In this document: one piece after another, positions 23,607 through 33,448 of the stretch
How the letters are laid out: each line of letters begins with the position of its first letter
Position numbering within the stretch: the stretch's first letter is position 1
Source of the DNA: Oscillospiraceae bacterium
Lineage (GTDB): Bacteria; Bacillota; Clostridia; Oscillospirales; Oscillospiraceae
Assembly: GCA_017552325.1 (NCBI GenBank)
Contig: JAFZQE010000029.1
Span: forward strand, 1-36,747
Length of the DNA: 36,747 nt
Direction: 5' to 3'
Position numbers and translations under genes: made by a program
Notes under the pieces: generated by a model
What the model was told of the DNA's origin: nothing
Database searches by the model: none
What the model saw: the letters and a program-made list of their open reading frames with translations, nothing else

Positions 23607-25304
23607 ATGGACGAGCTGCTGCTCAACAGCCTGAGCGTGTCGAAAGGCGTGCTGATCCTGACCTCCGTGCTGATCCTGGCGCGCTGCCTGCGTTCCCTGC
23701 TCTCCGAGCGCTATGAGGCGGAGGTCTGGGCCTGGCTGCAGCTCGGCAAGGACAAGCTGCCCGTCACGCATTGGGAAAACCTGCTCGGCCGCTCCCGCGG
23801 CGCGGACATCCGCGTCGACCGGGACCGGGTCAGCCGCGTGCACGCCGTGCTGCTGCGCGGCCGCCGCGGCGTCTGGACCGTGTACGACGTGTTCAGCAAG
23901 GGCGGCGTCTGGGTCAACGGCGCGAAGATCGGCCCGGACGGCGCCGAAGTGAAAAACGGCGACGTCATCAACCTCGGCGGCACGCCCCTGCGCTTTACCG
24001 ACCTGACGGCCGAAAAGCAGCGGCAGCTGGAAAAAAAGCGCACGGTCGCCGGAAAGCGCGTCTCCCCCTTACTCACGCTGCTGATGCTGAGCGTGTTCCA
24101 GCTTTTTCTGCTGCTGCAGCACATGCTGACCGGGGGCGAGTATCTGACGCAGATCGCGCTGGCCTTCGCCGCGCTCGTCGCGCTGGAATGGTTCTGCTTT
24201 TCCTCGATGCGCCTGCTCGGCCGCTCCGGCTTTGAGGTCGAGACCATCGCCTTTTACCTCAGCACCCTCGGCATGTCCGTCGCGGCAAGCTCCGTCCCGG
24301 GGGATCTGTACAAGCAGATCCTGCTGTCGGTGGCTGGCGTGGCGCTGTTCCTGCTGATGGGCTGGTGGCTGCGCAGCCTCCGGCGCATCACCGCGCTGCG
24401 CGGCTTCGCCGCCGTCGCCGCACTGGGGCTGCTGGCGGTCAACGTCGTCTTCAGCGAGGAGGTCCTCGGCGCGCGCAACTGGCTCAGCCTCGGCAGCTGG
24501 TCCTTCCAGCCCTCGGAATTCGTCAAGGTGCTCTATCTCTACGTGGGCGCCTCCACGCTCGACCGGCTCTACCGGCGGCGGAACCTCTTTGTTTTCATGG
24601 CCTTTTCGGCCGTCTGTGTGATCGCGCTGGCGCTGATCGGCGACTTCGGCACCGCGCTGGTCTTTTTCGTCTGCTTCCTTGTGATCTCCTTCCTGCGCTC
24701 CGGCTCGATCGCCACGGTGCTGCTCGCCGTGACCGGGGCGGGTATGGCCGGCGTACTGGCCGCCAGCGTCAAGCCCCATATCGCCCAGCGCTTCGCCTCC
24801 TGGGGGCACGCCTGGGCGGACATCTACGGCCCCGGCGGCTATCAGCAGGCGCGGGCGATGTCGGCCGCCGCCGCGGGCGGGCTCTTCGGCAAGGGCGCCG
24901 GGGCGGGCTGGCTGAAGGACATCGTCGCGGCCGACACCGACATGGTCTTCGCCGTCGTCTGCGAGGAGCAGGGCCTGATCGTCGCGCTGTGCATGGTGCT
25001 GGCCGTGCTGGCCCTGGCCTTCTTCGCGGTGCGCTCGGCGCGCTACGGCCGCTCGGCCTGGTACGCGATCGCCGCCTGCGGCGCGATGGCGATGCTGCTG
25101 ACGCAGACGGCGCTGAACGTCTTCGGCGCGATGGATCTGCTGCCCTTCACGGGCGTCACCTTCCCCTTTGTTTCGCGCGGCGGCTCCTCGCTGCTGAGCT
25201 GCTGGATGCTGATGGCCTTTCTCAAGGGCTCCGACACCCGGAAGGACGCGAGCTTCGTCGTCAGCCCCGTGCGGCTGCCCGAGGAGAGGGGGGCGAAGGC
25301 ATGA
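23607..25304 (+). CDS. FHA domain fused to an FtsW/RodA/SpoVE-family peptidoglycan glycosyltransferase
   Basis: 565 residues. One hydrophobic helix (8-28) leads to an FHA domain (about 55-132) with the phosphothreonine-site residues in order: LLGRS (G61, R62, S63), SRVHA (S76, H79) and VNG (N104, G105). From 150 onward comes the SEDS polytopic core with GARNWLSLGSWSFQPSEFVK, IGDFGTALVF, GLFGKGAG, DMVFAVVCEEQG and TFPFVSRGGSSLLS. SEDS proteins polymerise lipid II into glycan strands, usually together with a class B PBP, here the next gene, which overlaps by four bases. The FHA part could let a Ser/Thr kinase control the enzyme, as in actinobacterial FHA/RodA/PbpA clusters. No kinase is in the window. 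Whether it serves division, elongation or sporulation is open. Confidence 0.9.
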   Translation: MDELLLNSLSVSKGVLILTSVLILARCLRSLLSERYEAEVWAWLQLGKDKLPVTHWENLLGRSRGADIRVDRDRVSRVHAVLLRGRRGVWTVYDVFSKGGVWVNGAKIGPDGAEVKNGDVINLGGTPLRFTDLTAEKQRQLEKKRTVAGKRVSPLLTLLMLSVFQLFLLLQHMLTGGEYLTQIALAFAALVALEWFCFSSMRLLGRSGFEVETIAFYLSTLGMSVAASSVPGDLYKQILLSVAGVALFLLMGWWLRSLRRITALRGFAAVAALGLLAVNVVFSEEVLGARNWLSLGSWSFQPSEFVKVLYLYVGASTLDRLYRRRNLFVFMAFSAVCVIALALIGDFGTALVFFVCFLVISFLRSGSIATVLLAVTGAGMAGVLAASVKPHIAQRFASWGHAWADIYGPGGYQQARAMSAAAAGGLFGKGAGAGWLKDIVAADTDMVFAVVCEEQGLIVALCMVLAVLALAFFAVRSARYGRSAWYAIAACGAMAMLLTQTALNVFGAMDLLPFTGVTFPFVSRGGSSLLSCWMLMAFLKGSDTRKDASFVVSPVRLPEERGAKA

Positions 25305-26590
25305 AAAAGATCACCAACCGCGCCGTCTCCCTGCTGCTGATCGCGGCGCTCATCATCGTCGGCCTCGTCGCCTACACGCTGCGCTACCTCGACGACGGCA
25401 AGGACTGGGCCCTGGCCTTCGCGCGGCAGAATTCCGGCTCCTCCGGCACGATGACGGAACGGAACGGCCTGCTGCTGGCCGCCTTCGACCCCTCCGGGAC
25501 CCGCTACGCCGAGGACGCCGCCGTCCGCACCGCCTGCTACGCCGTCACCGGCGACTTTCTCGGCCGGAGCGGCACCGGCGCGCTGAGCCGCCTCTGGCAG
25601 GAGCTGTACGGCTTCAGCCCGCTGACCGGCACGACGCACGCCTCCGACAACGAGCTGCGCCTGACGGTCGACGCCTTGCTCTGCCGTACCGCCTATGAGG
25701 CGCTCGGCGGGCGGAAGGGCGCCGTGATGCTGATGGACTACCGCAGCGGCGAAGTGCTGTGCATGGTCTCGAGCCCCGCGGTCGACCCGCTCTTCGAGGG
25801 CGAGCCGCCCGAGGGCGCCTACCTCAACCGCTGCCTCTCGTCCAGCTTCACGCCGGGCTCGGTGTTCAAGCTCGTCACGGCGGCCGCGGCCATCGAGACC
25901 GTGCCGGACATGGACAGCCGCAGCTTTTACTGCGAGGGCGACGTCGAGATCGCCGGCGTGAAGATCACCTGCTCGGGTGAACACGACACGCAGAGCTTTG
26001 AGGAGTCCATGGCCAACTCCTGCAACGTGGCCTTCGCGCAGATCGCGATCAAGGTCGGGCAGGAGAACATGATCGACTACGCCCGCGCCTACGGCTTTCT
26101 CGACGGGCATGAGCTCGACGGCATCCCCAGCGCCGCCGGCAAATACCCGCTCGACTTCATCGGGGACCCGGAGCTCGCCTGGTCCGGCATCGGGCAGAGC
26201 ACCGACCTCGTCAATCCCTACGCGATGCTTCGCTTCGTCGCGGCGGTCGCCAACGGCGGCGTCCTCGCCGAGCCGCACCTGATCGCCGGGCGCAGCGGCC
26301 CCTATACGCGCCTTGTCAAAGAAAACACCGCCGAGCGGCTCGGCGCGATGATGCATTACAACGTCGTCTCCCATTACGACGGCGCGAACGCCTTCCCCGG
26401 CCTGTCCCTCTGCGCGAAGACCGGCACCGCCGAGCTCGGCGACGGCAGCAGCCACGCCTGGTTCGTCGGCTATCTGCTCGACGGGCAGCATCCCTACGCC
26501 TTTGTCGTGCTGGTGGAAAACGGCGGCGGCGGTCTGTACGCCGCGGGCCCCGTGGCCAATACCCTGCTGCAGGCGGCGGTCAATAAATAA
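25301..26590 (+). CDS. Class B penicillin-binding protein (PbpA/FtsI-like transpeptidase)
   Basis: 429 residues, short for a class B PBP. One membrane helix (9-26), then a compact N-terminal region with the MTERNG segment and the transpeptidase domain (about 118-429). Active-site motifs are SVFK (S187, K190), SCN (S240-N242) and KTG (K373). It cross-links stem peptides outside the membrane and should work with the FHA-FtsW protein, to whose gene it is fused by an ATGA overlap. The reduced N-terminal domain and the FHA/SEDS/PBP order resemble the actinobacterial PbpA arrangement. The frame is open upstream to 24365, but that part lies inside the ftsW gene; GAGGAGAGGGGGGCGAA precedes the ATG at 25301. 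Confidence 0.92.
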   Translation: MKKITNRAVSLLLIAALIIVGLVAYTLRYLDDGKDWALAFARQNSGSSGTMTERNGLLLAAFDPSGTRYAEDAAVRTACYAVTGDFLGRSGTGALSRLWQELYGFSPLTGTTHASDNELRLTVDALLCRTAYEALGGRKGAVMLMDYRSGEVLCMVSSPAVDPLFEGEPPEGAYLNRCLSSSFTPGSVFKLVTAAAAIETVPDMDSRSFYCEGDVEIAGVKITCSGEHDTQSFEESMANSCNVAFAQIAIKVGQENMIDYARAYGFLDGHELDGIPSAAGKYPLDFIGDPELAWSGIGQSTDLVNPYAMLRFVAAVANGGVLAEPHLIAGRSGPYTRLVKENTAERLGAMMHYNVVSHYDGANAFPGLSLCAKTGTAELGDGSSHAWFVGYLLDGQHPYAFVVLVENGGGGLYAAGPVANTLLQAAVNK

Positions 26591-26627
26591 TACGGAGTTC
26601 CGAATCAGGATTTTAGAGAGTGATACT

Positions 26628-28495
<1,868 letters not shown>

Positions 28496-28499
<4 letters not shown>

Positions 28500-29350
28500 A
28501 GAAATACGCCTGGATCTGGGCCTCTGCGGGCCTGCTCGCGCTCGCTCTGCTGCTGCGCTTCGCCTTCGGCATCAAGTATCCCGCCTACGCCCTGGGCTTC
28601 ATCGCCGTCGGGGTCGTGGTCTGGCATTTCCGCAAAAACCGCTGGGCTCTCGTCGGCATGCTCGGCGGCGCGGCGATCGTGGCGCGCTTCGCGCTGCGTG
28701 GCTACGCCTACTGGGCCTACCTGTTCCTGTTCATCGCGGCGCTGATCCTGCTGCAGCACTGGCTGCCGCCCTTCTGGTGGCGCGTCGTGCTGGTCCTGAC
28801 CTGCCTCGGCTTTGTCTACTTCTGCATCGTCGAGGTGCCGATCATCAAAAACGCCCGCAGCGACGACGATCCGGAGCGCAAGTATCTGGTCGTGCTGGGC
28901 GCGGCGGTCTACGGCGACGAGCCCTCGCTGACGCTGGTGCGCCGCATGGAGGGCGCGCTGGATTACCTCAACGCCTATCCCGACTCCGTCGCCATCGTCT
29001 CCGGCGGCATGGGCCCGGGCGAGACCGTCACCGAGGCGCAGGCCATGCACGACTGGCTGATCGCCCGCGGCGTCGCGGAGGAGCGGATCATCATGGAGGC
29101 GGAGGCCACCTCGACGCTCGAAAACCTCTCCAATTCCTATGAGATCATCCGCGCGCGCGGCGACGAGCCGGAGGGGAATGTCGCCATCGTGTCCAGCGCC
29201 TATCACCTCTACCGGGCCAAGGAGATCTCGCGCGGGCTCGGCGTCGAGGCCGCCGGCGTGGCCGCCCCCTGGGGCTATTTCTTCGTCATGCTCAACTACT
29301 TCATCCGCGAGGCCTTCGGCGTGACGAAGCTCTGGGTCCTGGGACCGTGA
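28496..29350 (+). CDS. YdcF-family (DUF218) membrane protein, SanA/ElyC-like
   Basis: 284 residues. Four or five hydrophobic helices fill the first 115 residues. The DUF218 domain follows (about 130-280) with VVLGAAVYGDEPS, VSGGMGPGETVTEAQAM, EAEATSTLENLSNS and VSSAYHLYRA, the conserved acidic, Gly-rich and Asn/His patches of the family. E. coli relatives (ElyC, SanA) affect envelope integrity and lipid-carrier use for peptidoglycan; the reaction is unknown. It overlaps the ABC-F gene by four bases (ATGA) with a GGGAGGAG site eight bases ahead, and it ends before a strong terminator. The domain is expected outside the membrane. Confidence 0.88.
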
Positions 29351-29431
29351 TAATTCGGAATGAAGGAAATGGTCGCGAGGTGGATTGTGCGCCTTGCCCA
29401 AAAATCCGCCGGAAAATTATGAAAAACGACA

Positions 29432-29469
29432 AAATCACGCCGCAGCCGGAGCCGCGGCGTTGATTTTTT
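29432..29469 (+). terminator. Intrinsic terminator after the YdcF gene
   Basis: AAATCACGCCGC pairs with GCGGCGTTGATTT (one-base bulge) and is followed by TTTTT. Its right arm contains the TTGATT used by the putative malQ promoter. Confidence 0.8.
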
Positions 29470-29488
29470 CCGGCGGGCGCGATAGACT
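29460..29488 (+). promoter_or_regulatory. Possible malQ promoter overlapping the terminator
   Basis: TTGATT (29460-29465), a 17-base spacer and TAGACT (29483-29488), 42 bases before the ATG at 29531. The -35 lies in the terminator's right arm. Confidence 0.4.
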
Positions 29489-29530
29489 TGTTTTAAATTC
29501 TTCAAGCTTTATCGAAGGAGAGTGACCGCC

Positions 29531-31030
29531 ATGGTTCGCGAAAGCGGTATTCTGATGCCCATGAGTTCCCTGCCCTCGCCCTACGGCATCGGCACGATGG
29601 GAAAAAGCGCCTATCGTTTCGTCGATTTTCTCAAGTCCGCCGGCCAGAAATACTGGCAGGTGCTGCCCCTGGGGCCGACAAGCTACGGCGACAGCCCCTA
29701 TTTTTCCTTTTCCAGCTTCGCGGGCAACCCCTACTTCATCGACCTCGATCTGCTGGTGAAGGACAAGCTGCTCAAGAAGAAAGAGATCGTCGGCCGCGAC
29801 TGGGGCGGGGATCCGGAGCGCGTGGACTACGGCCGGATCTACATGAACCGCTTCCCCGTGCTGCGCCTGGCCTATGAGCGCGGCAAGGCGCTCTATGCCG
29901 AGGAGCTTGCGGCCTTCCGGAAGGAAAACGCCGCCTGGCTGGAGGAATACGCGCTGTTCATGGCGGTGAAGGCCCGCTACGGCGGCAGCAGCTGGGTGGA
30001 CTGGCCGGATGAGGACATCCGCCTGCACAAGGCGAGGGCCGTGAAAAAATATCGGGAGGAGCTCGCCGACGAGCTCGGCTTCTGGAGCTTCGTCCAGTTC
30101 CTGTTCTTCCGCCAGTGGAAGTCGCTGCGCGATTACGCGCACGCGCAGGGCATCGAATTCATCGGCGACGTGCCGATCTACGTCGCGCTCGACTCGGCCG
30201 ACGTGTGGAGCGCGCCGGGCTTTTTCCAGCTGGACAAGGACAACAGGCCCGTCGAGGTCGCCGGCTGCCCGCCCGACGACTTCTCCGAGGACGGCCAGCT
30301 CTGGGGCAACCCGCTCTACGACTGGGACAAGATGAAGGCCGACGGCTTCGGCTGGTGGATCCGCCGCGTCGAGGGCGCAGGAAAGCTCTTTGACGTGATC
30401 CGCATCGACCACTTCCGCGGCTTCGACAGCTACTGGGCCGTGCCCTACGGCGACACGACCGCGCGCCGCGGACGCTGGCGCCCCGGCCCGGGCATGGATC
30501 TGGTCGGGGTGCTGACCGGCTGGTTCCACGACCTGCGCTTCATCGCGGAGGATCTGGGCTTCAAGACGGAGGGCGTGGAAAAGCTGCTGCAGGACTCCGG
30601 CCTGCCCGGCATGAAGGTGCTGGAATTCGCCTTCGATCCGAAGGGCGAATCCGAGCACATGCCGCACAACTGCGTCAATCTCAGCGTCTGCTACATCGGC
30701 ACGCATGACAACGAGGTCGTCAACGGCTGGCTCAAGGTCGTCGACCGCGCCTCGCTGAAATACGTGGCCGAATACATCCACAAGGGCGAGGATGAGAGCT
30801 GGTGCTGGGCCATGATCCGCACCGGCATGGCCACCGCCTCACAGCTCTTCGTGGCGCAGATGCAGGACGTGCTTGAGCTGCCCGGCTACGCGCGCGTGAA
30901 CAGCCCCGGCACCGCCTCGGGCAACTGGCAGTGGCGCATGAAGCCGGACGCGCTGAACGCGAAGCTTGCCAAGAAGCTGCGCCGCTGCACCGCGACCTAT
31001 CGGCGCCTGCCGAAGGATCCCGCCGACTGA
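29531..31030 (+). CDS. malQ: 4-alpha-glucanotransferase MalQ (amylomaltase, GH77)
   Basis: 499 residues, the standard bacterial length. It moves alpha-1,4-glucan segments between maltodextrins and releases glucose, working with the glycogen enzymes at 12.5-18.3 kb. GH77 landmarks are present: the N-terminal SSLPSPYGIGTMG and YWQVLPLGPTSYGDSPY, GNPLYDWDKM, the nucleophile in IRIDHFRG (D293), the acid/base in IAEDLG (E340) and THDNE (D393). A GTG at 29522 is in frame, but the AAGGAGA site is one base from it and ten bases from the ATG at 29531, so the latter is used. It is a single gene between two terminators. Confidence 0.95.
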   Translation: MVRESGILMPMSSLPSPYGIGTMGKSAYRFVDFLKSAGQKYWQVLPLGPTSYGDSPYFSFSSFAGNPYFIDLDLLVKDKLLKKKEIVGRDWGGDPERVDYGRIYMNRFPVLRLAYERGKALYAEELAAFRKENAAWLEEYALFMAVKARYGGSSWVDWPDEDIRLHKARAVKKYREELADELGFWSFVQFLFFRQWKSLRDYAHAQGIEFIGDVPIYVALDSADVWSAPGFFQLDKDNRPVEVAGCPPDDFSEDGQLWGNPLYDWDKMKADGFGWWIRRVEGAGKLFDVIRIDHFRGFDSYWAVPYGDTTARRGRWRPGPGMDLVGVLTGWFHDLRFIAEDLGFKTEGVEKLLQDSGLPGMKVLEFAFDPKGESEHMPHNCVNLSVCYIGTHDNEVVNGWLKVVDRASLKYVAEYIHKGEDESWCWAMIRTGMATASQLFVAQMQDVLELPGYARVNSPGTASGNWQWRMKPDALNAKLAKKLRRCTATYRRLPKDPAD

Positions 31031-31056
31031 TCCCCTGCGTTCAACTTCAGAATCAT

Positions 31057-31084
31057 CGGGAGGGCTCTGCCCTCCCGGTTTTTT
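31057..31084 (+). terminator. Intrinsic terminator after malQ
   Basis: CGGGAGGGC, loop TCT, GCCCTCCCG (perfect nine pairs) followed by GTTTTTT. Confidence 0.9.
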
Positions 31085-31111
31085 GTTCCCGGGACGACCT
31101 CGGGAACGGTA

Positions 31112-31140
31112 TTGAATCGCGGCGCGATCTGTGCTAAAGT
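31112..31140 (+). promoter_or_regulatory. Promoter for the dipeptidase gene
   Basis: TTGAAT (31112-31117), a 17-base spacer and TAAAGT (31135-31140), the latter preceded by TGC (extended -10). It lies 48 bases before the ATG at 31189. Confidence 0.6.
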
Positions 31141-31188
31141 AGTGCCGATAAAAATCGCGCTCCTCAGAGCGCAAGGGAGGTCTTTTTC

Positions 31189-32649
31189 ATGCCCTGCACC
31201 ACCGTTCTCGTCGGGAAAAAAGCCAGCAGCGACGGCTCCACGATGATCGCCCGCACGGACGACGGCCATTTCGACGTCAAAAAGCTCGTCGTGGTCGAGC
31301 CGAAGAAACAGAAGCGGAAGTACAAAAGCGTCATTTCCCATGTGGAGATCGAGCTGCCGGACAAGCCTATGCGCTATACCGCCTGCCCCAGCGTGGACCC
31401 GGAGAACGGGATCTGGGCGGCCGCCGGCATCAACGAGGCCAACGTCGCCATGACTGCGACCGAGACCATATCCACCAATCCGCGCGTGCTCGCGGCCGAT
31501 CCGCTCGTGGAACTGAAGAAGGCCAAGGGCCGCGAGAAGGAGGTGCCCGGCGGCATCGGCGAGGAGGACATCGTCGTGCTGGTGCTGCCCTATATCCGCT
31601 CGGCCCGCGAGGGTGTGCTGCGGCTGGCTTCCCTGCTGGAGCGCTACGGCACCTACGAGTCCAACGGGATCGCCTTCAGCGACGAAAACGAGATCTGGTG
31701 GCTGGAGACCATCGGCGGCCATCACTGGATGGCCCGGCGCGTGCCGGACGAGCTCGTCGTCATCGCCCCCAACCAGTTCGCGATGGACGCCTTCGACCTG
31801 GAAGACGCCTTCGGCGCGCAGAAGGCGCACCTCTGCTCGGCCGACCTGCGCGAGTTCATCCGCGACAACTGCCTCGACCAGAACCAGAACGGCGTCTTCA
31901 ACCCGCGCGAGATCTTCGGCTCGCACCGCGACCTGGATCACGTCTACAACACGCCGCGCGCCTGGTATATGGGCCGCGAGCTCTGCCCCTTCTCCCACCG
32001 CTGGGACGGCCCGGAGGCCGAATTCGGCCCCGAGAGCGATAATCTCCCCTTTGCGCTGGTACCCGACCGCAAGCTCGCTGCCGAGGACGTGCACCATCTG
32101 CTCGCCTCGCACTATCAGGGCACGCCCTACGACCCCTATTCCAACCGGGACACGGGCAAGCGCGGCATGTACCGCTCCATCGGCATCAACCGCACCGGCG
32201 TGACCGCCCTCTGCCAGATCCGCAGCGGCGTGCAGGATGCTCTCAAGGGCGTCGAGTGGCTCTGCTTCGGCTCGACCACCTTCTCGGCAATGCTGCCGCT
32301 GTACACGAACGTCGCCAAAATGCCCGACTACGTCTCGAAGGTCACGCTCACGACCTCCAGCGAGAATTTCTACTGGGCGAGCCGCCTGATCGACGCGCTG
32401 GCCGACCACAACTACGCCGACTGCCTCCAGATCGTCATGCGCTACCAGAGCGCGGTCTTCGCCAAAGGCCGCCGGCTGCTGATGGACTATGACAAAAAGA
32501 TGAGCGAGAGCGGCGACTTCTCGCTGTGCGCGGAGGCCAACGAGGCGCTGTGCAAAATGGCGAAGGAGTTGACGGACGACACGCTGACCAAGGCGCTTGC
32601 GGAAGCCAGCGAAAACATGAAAAACGGCTTCAGGCTGTCCGATAACTGA
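31189..32649 (+). CDS. C69-family dipeptidase (PepD-like, N-terminal nucleophile)
   Basis: 486 residues. After removal of the first two residues Cys3 (MPCTTVLVGKKAS) becomes the N-terminal nucleophile, as in the Ntn-hydrolase fold of the C69 peptidases. The early DGSTMIARTDDGH segment, MTATETI, ESNGIAFSDENEIWWLETIGGHHW and DPYSNRDTGKRGMYRSIGINRTG match the family. Such enzymes cleave dipeptides in the cytoplasm or recycle wall and dietary peptides; no signal peptide is seen, so it should be cytoplasmic. GGGAGG lies 11 bases before the ATG. The SDR gene follows after 16 bases and may be in the same transcript. Specificity cannot be read from sequence. Confidence 0.9.
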   Translation: MPCTTVLVGKKASSDGSTMIARTDDGHFDVKKLVVVEPKKQKRKYKSVISHVEIELPDKPMRYTACPSVDPENGIWAAAGINEANVAMTATETISTNPRVLAADPLVELKKAKGREKEVPGGIGEEDIVVLVLPYIRSAREGVLRLASLLERYGTYESNGIAFSDENEIWWLETIGGHHWMARRVPDELVVIAPNQFAMDAFDLEDAFGAQKAHLCSADLREFIRDNCLDQNQNGVFNPREIFGSHRDLDHVYNTPRAWYMGRELCPFSHRWDGPEAEFGPESDNLPFALVPDRKLAAEDVHHLLASHYQGTPYDPYSNRDTGKRGMYRSIGINRTGVTALCQIRSGVQDALKGVEWLCFGSTTFSAMLPLYTNVAKMPDYVSKVTLTTSSENFYWASRLIDALADHNYADCLQIVMRYQSAVFAKGRRLLMDYDKKMSESGDFSLCAEANEALCKMAKELTDDTLTKALAEASENMKNGFRLSDN

Positions 32650-32665
32650 ACGGGAGGACGCCGAT

Positions 32666-33427
32666 ATGAAGATCGCCGTCGTCACCGGCGCCTCCGCCGG
32701 CATCGGGCGAGAGCTCGTCCTGGCCGCCGACCGGGAGGAATTTTTCGACGAGATCTGGGTCGTCGCCCGCCGGGCCGAGCGCCTGGAGGAGCTGAAGACC
32801 AAGTGCCGCAATCCCGTCCGGCCTCTTCTGCTGGATCTGGCCGAGGAAACGGAGCTGGAAAAATACCGCGCGCTGCTCGAGGCGGAAAAGCCCGAGATCG
32901 CGCTGCTCGTGAACGCCGCCGGCTGCGGCGTCTTCGGCCCCTTCGCGGAGAAGGACCTGCAAAAGCAGCTGCACAGCGCCAAGCTCAACGCCCTCGCGCT
33001 GACCGCGATGTGCCACCTCAGCCTGCCCTATATGAAGCGCGGCGGGCGCATCGTCAATATGGGCTCCAACTCCGCCTGGCAGCCGGTGCCCTGGCAGGCC
33101 GTGTACGGTGCGAGCAAGAGCTACGTGCTGAGCTTTTCGCGCGCGATCGGCCGCGAGCTGCGGCCGCAGGGCATCCACGTCATGTGCGTCTGCCCGGGCT
33201 GGATCAAGACCGAATTCCAGCAGCACGCGCAGCACGACGAGTACATCCGCTACGTCGACCGCTGGTACGGCCCGGAGGAGGTCGCCGCGCAGGCGATGAA
33301 GGATCTCAGAAAGAAAAAGACCGTGTCCATCCTCGGGCATCCGGTGCGCCGTCAGGTGCGTCTGGTGAAGCTCCTGCCGGTGAAGCTGGTCATGGACATC
33401 TGGTGCCGGCAGCAGGGCATCGAATAA
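32666..33427 (+). CDS. Short-chain dehydrogenase/reductase (SDR)
   Basis: 253 residues, a classical SDR. The cofactor motif is TGASAGIG (residues 7-14), then NAAG (83-86), the catalytic Ser in MGSNSAW (S134) and YGASK (Y147, K151). The C-terminal 40 residues are basic and hydrophobic (RRQVRLVKLLPVKLVMDIW), somewhat longer than minimal SDRs and possibly membrane-associating. It oxidises or reduces an alcohol or ketone with NAD(P); the substrate is unknown. GGGAGG lies ten bases before the ATG. It sits between the dipeptidase (16 bases upstream) and fhs (21 bases downstream), so the three may share a transcript. No pathway link is evident. Confidence 0.9.
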   Translation: MKIAVVTGASAGIGRELVLAADREEFFDEIWVVARRAERLEELKTKCRNPVRPLLLDLAEETELEKYRALLEAEKPEIALLVNAAGCGVFGPFAEKDLQKQLHSAKLNALALTAMCHLSLPYMKRGGRIVNMGSNSAWQPVPWQAVYGASKSYVLSFSRAIGRELRPQGIHVMCVCPGWIKTEFQQHAQHDEYIRYVDRWYGPEEVAAQAMKDLRKKKTVSILGHPVRRQVRLVKLLPVKLVMDIWCRQQGIE

Positions 33428-33448
33428 AACAGAAAGCGGGTAGGCATC

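Noticed and set aside
24365-25300. N-terminal extension of the class B PBP
   Set aside because: It lies wholly within the ftsW gene in another frame and reads as low-complexity Arg/Gly sequence; a strong ribosome site precedes the ATG at 25301.
26502-26627. N-terminal extension of the ABC-F protein
   Set aside because: It overlaps the PBP gene, is not family-like, and the ATG at 26628 gives the normal start.
31085-31107. Second hairpin after malQ (GTTCCCG...CGGGAAC)
   Set aside because: It lies beyond the main terminator, has no U-tract, and probably has no separate role.
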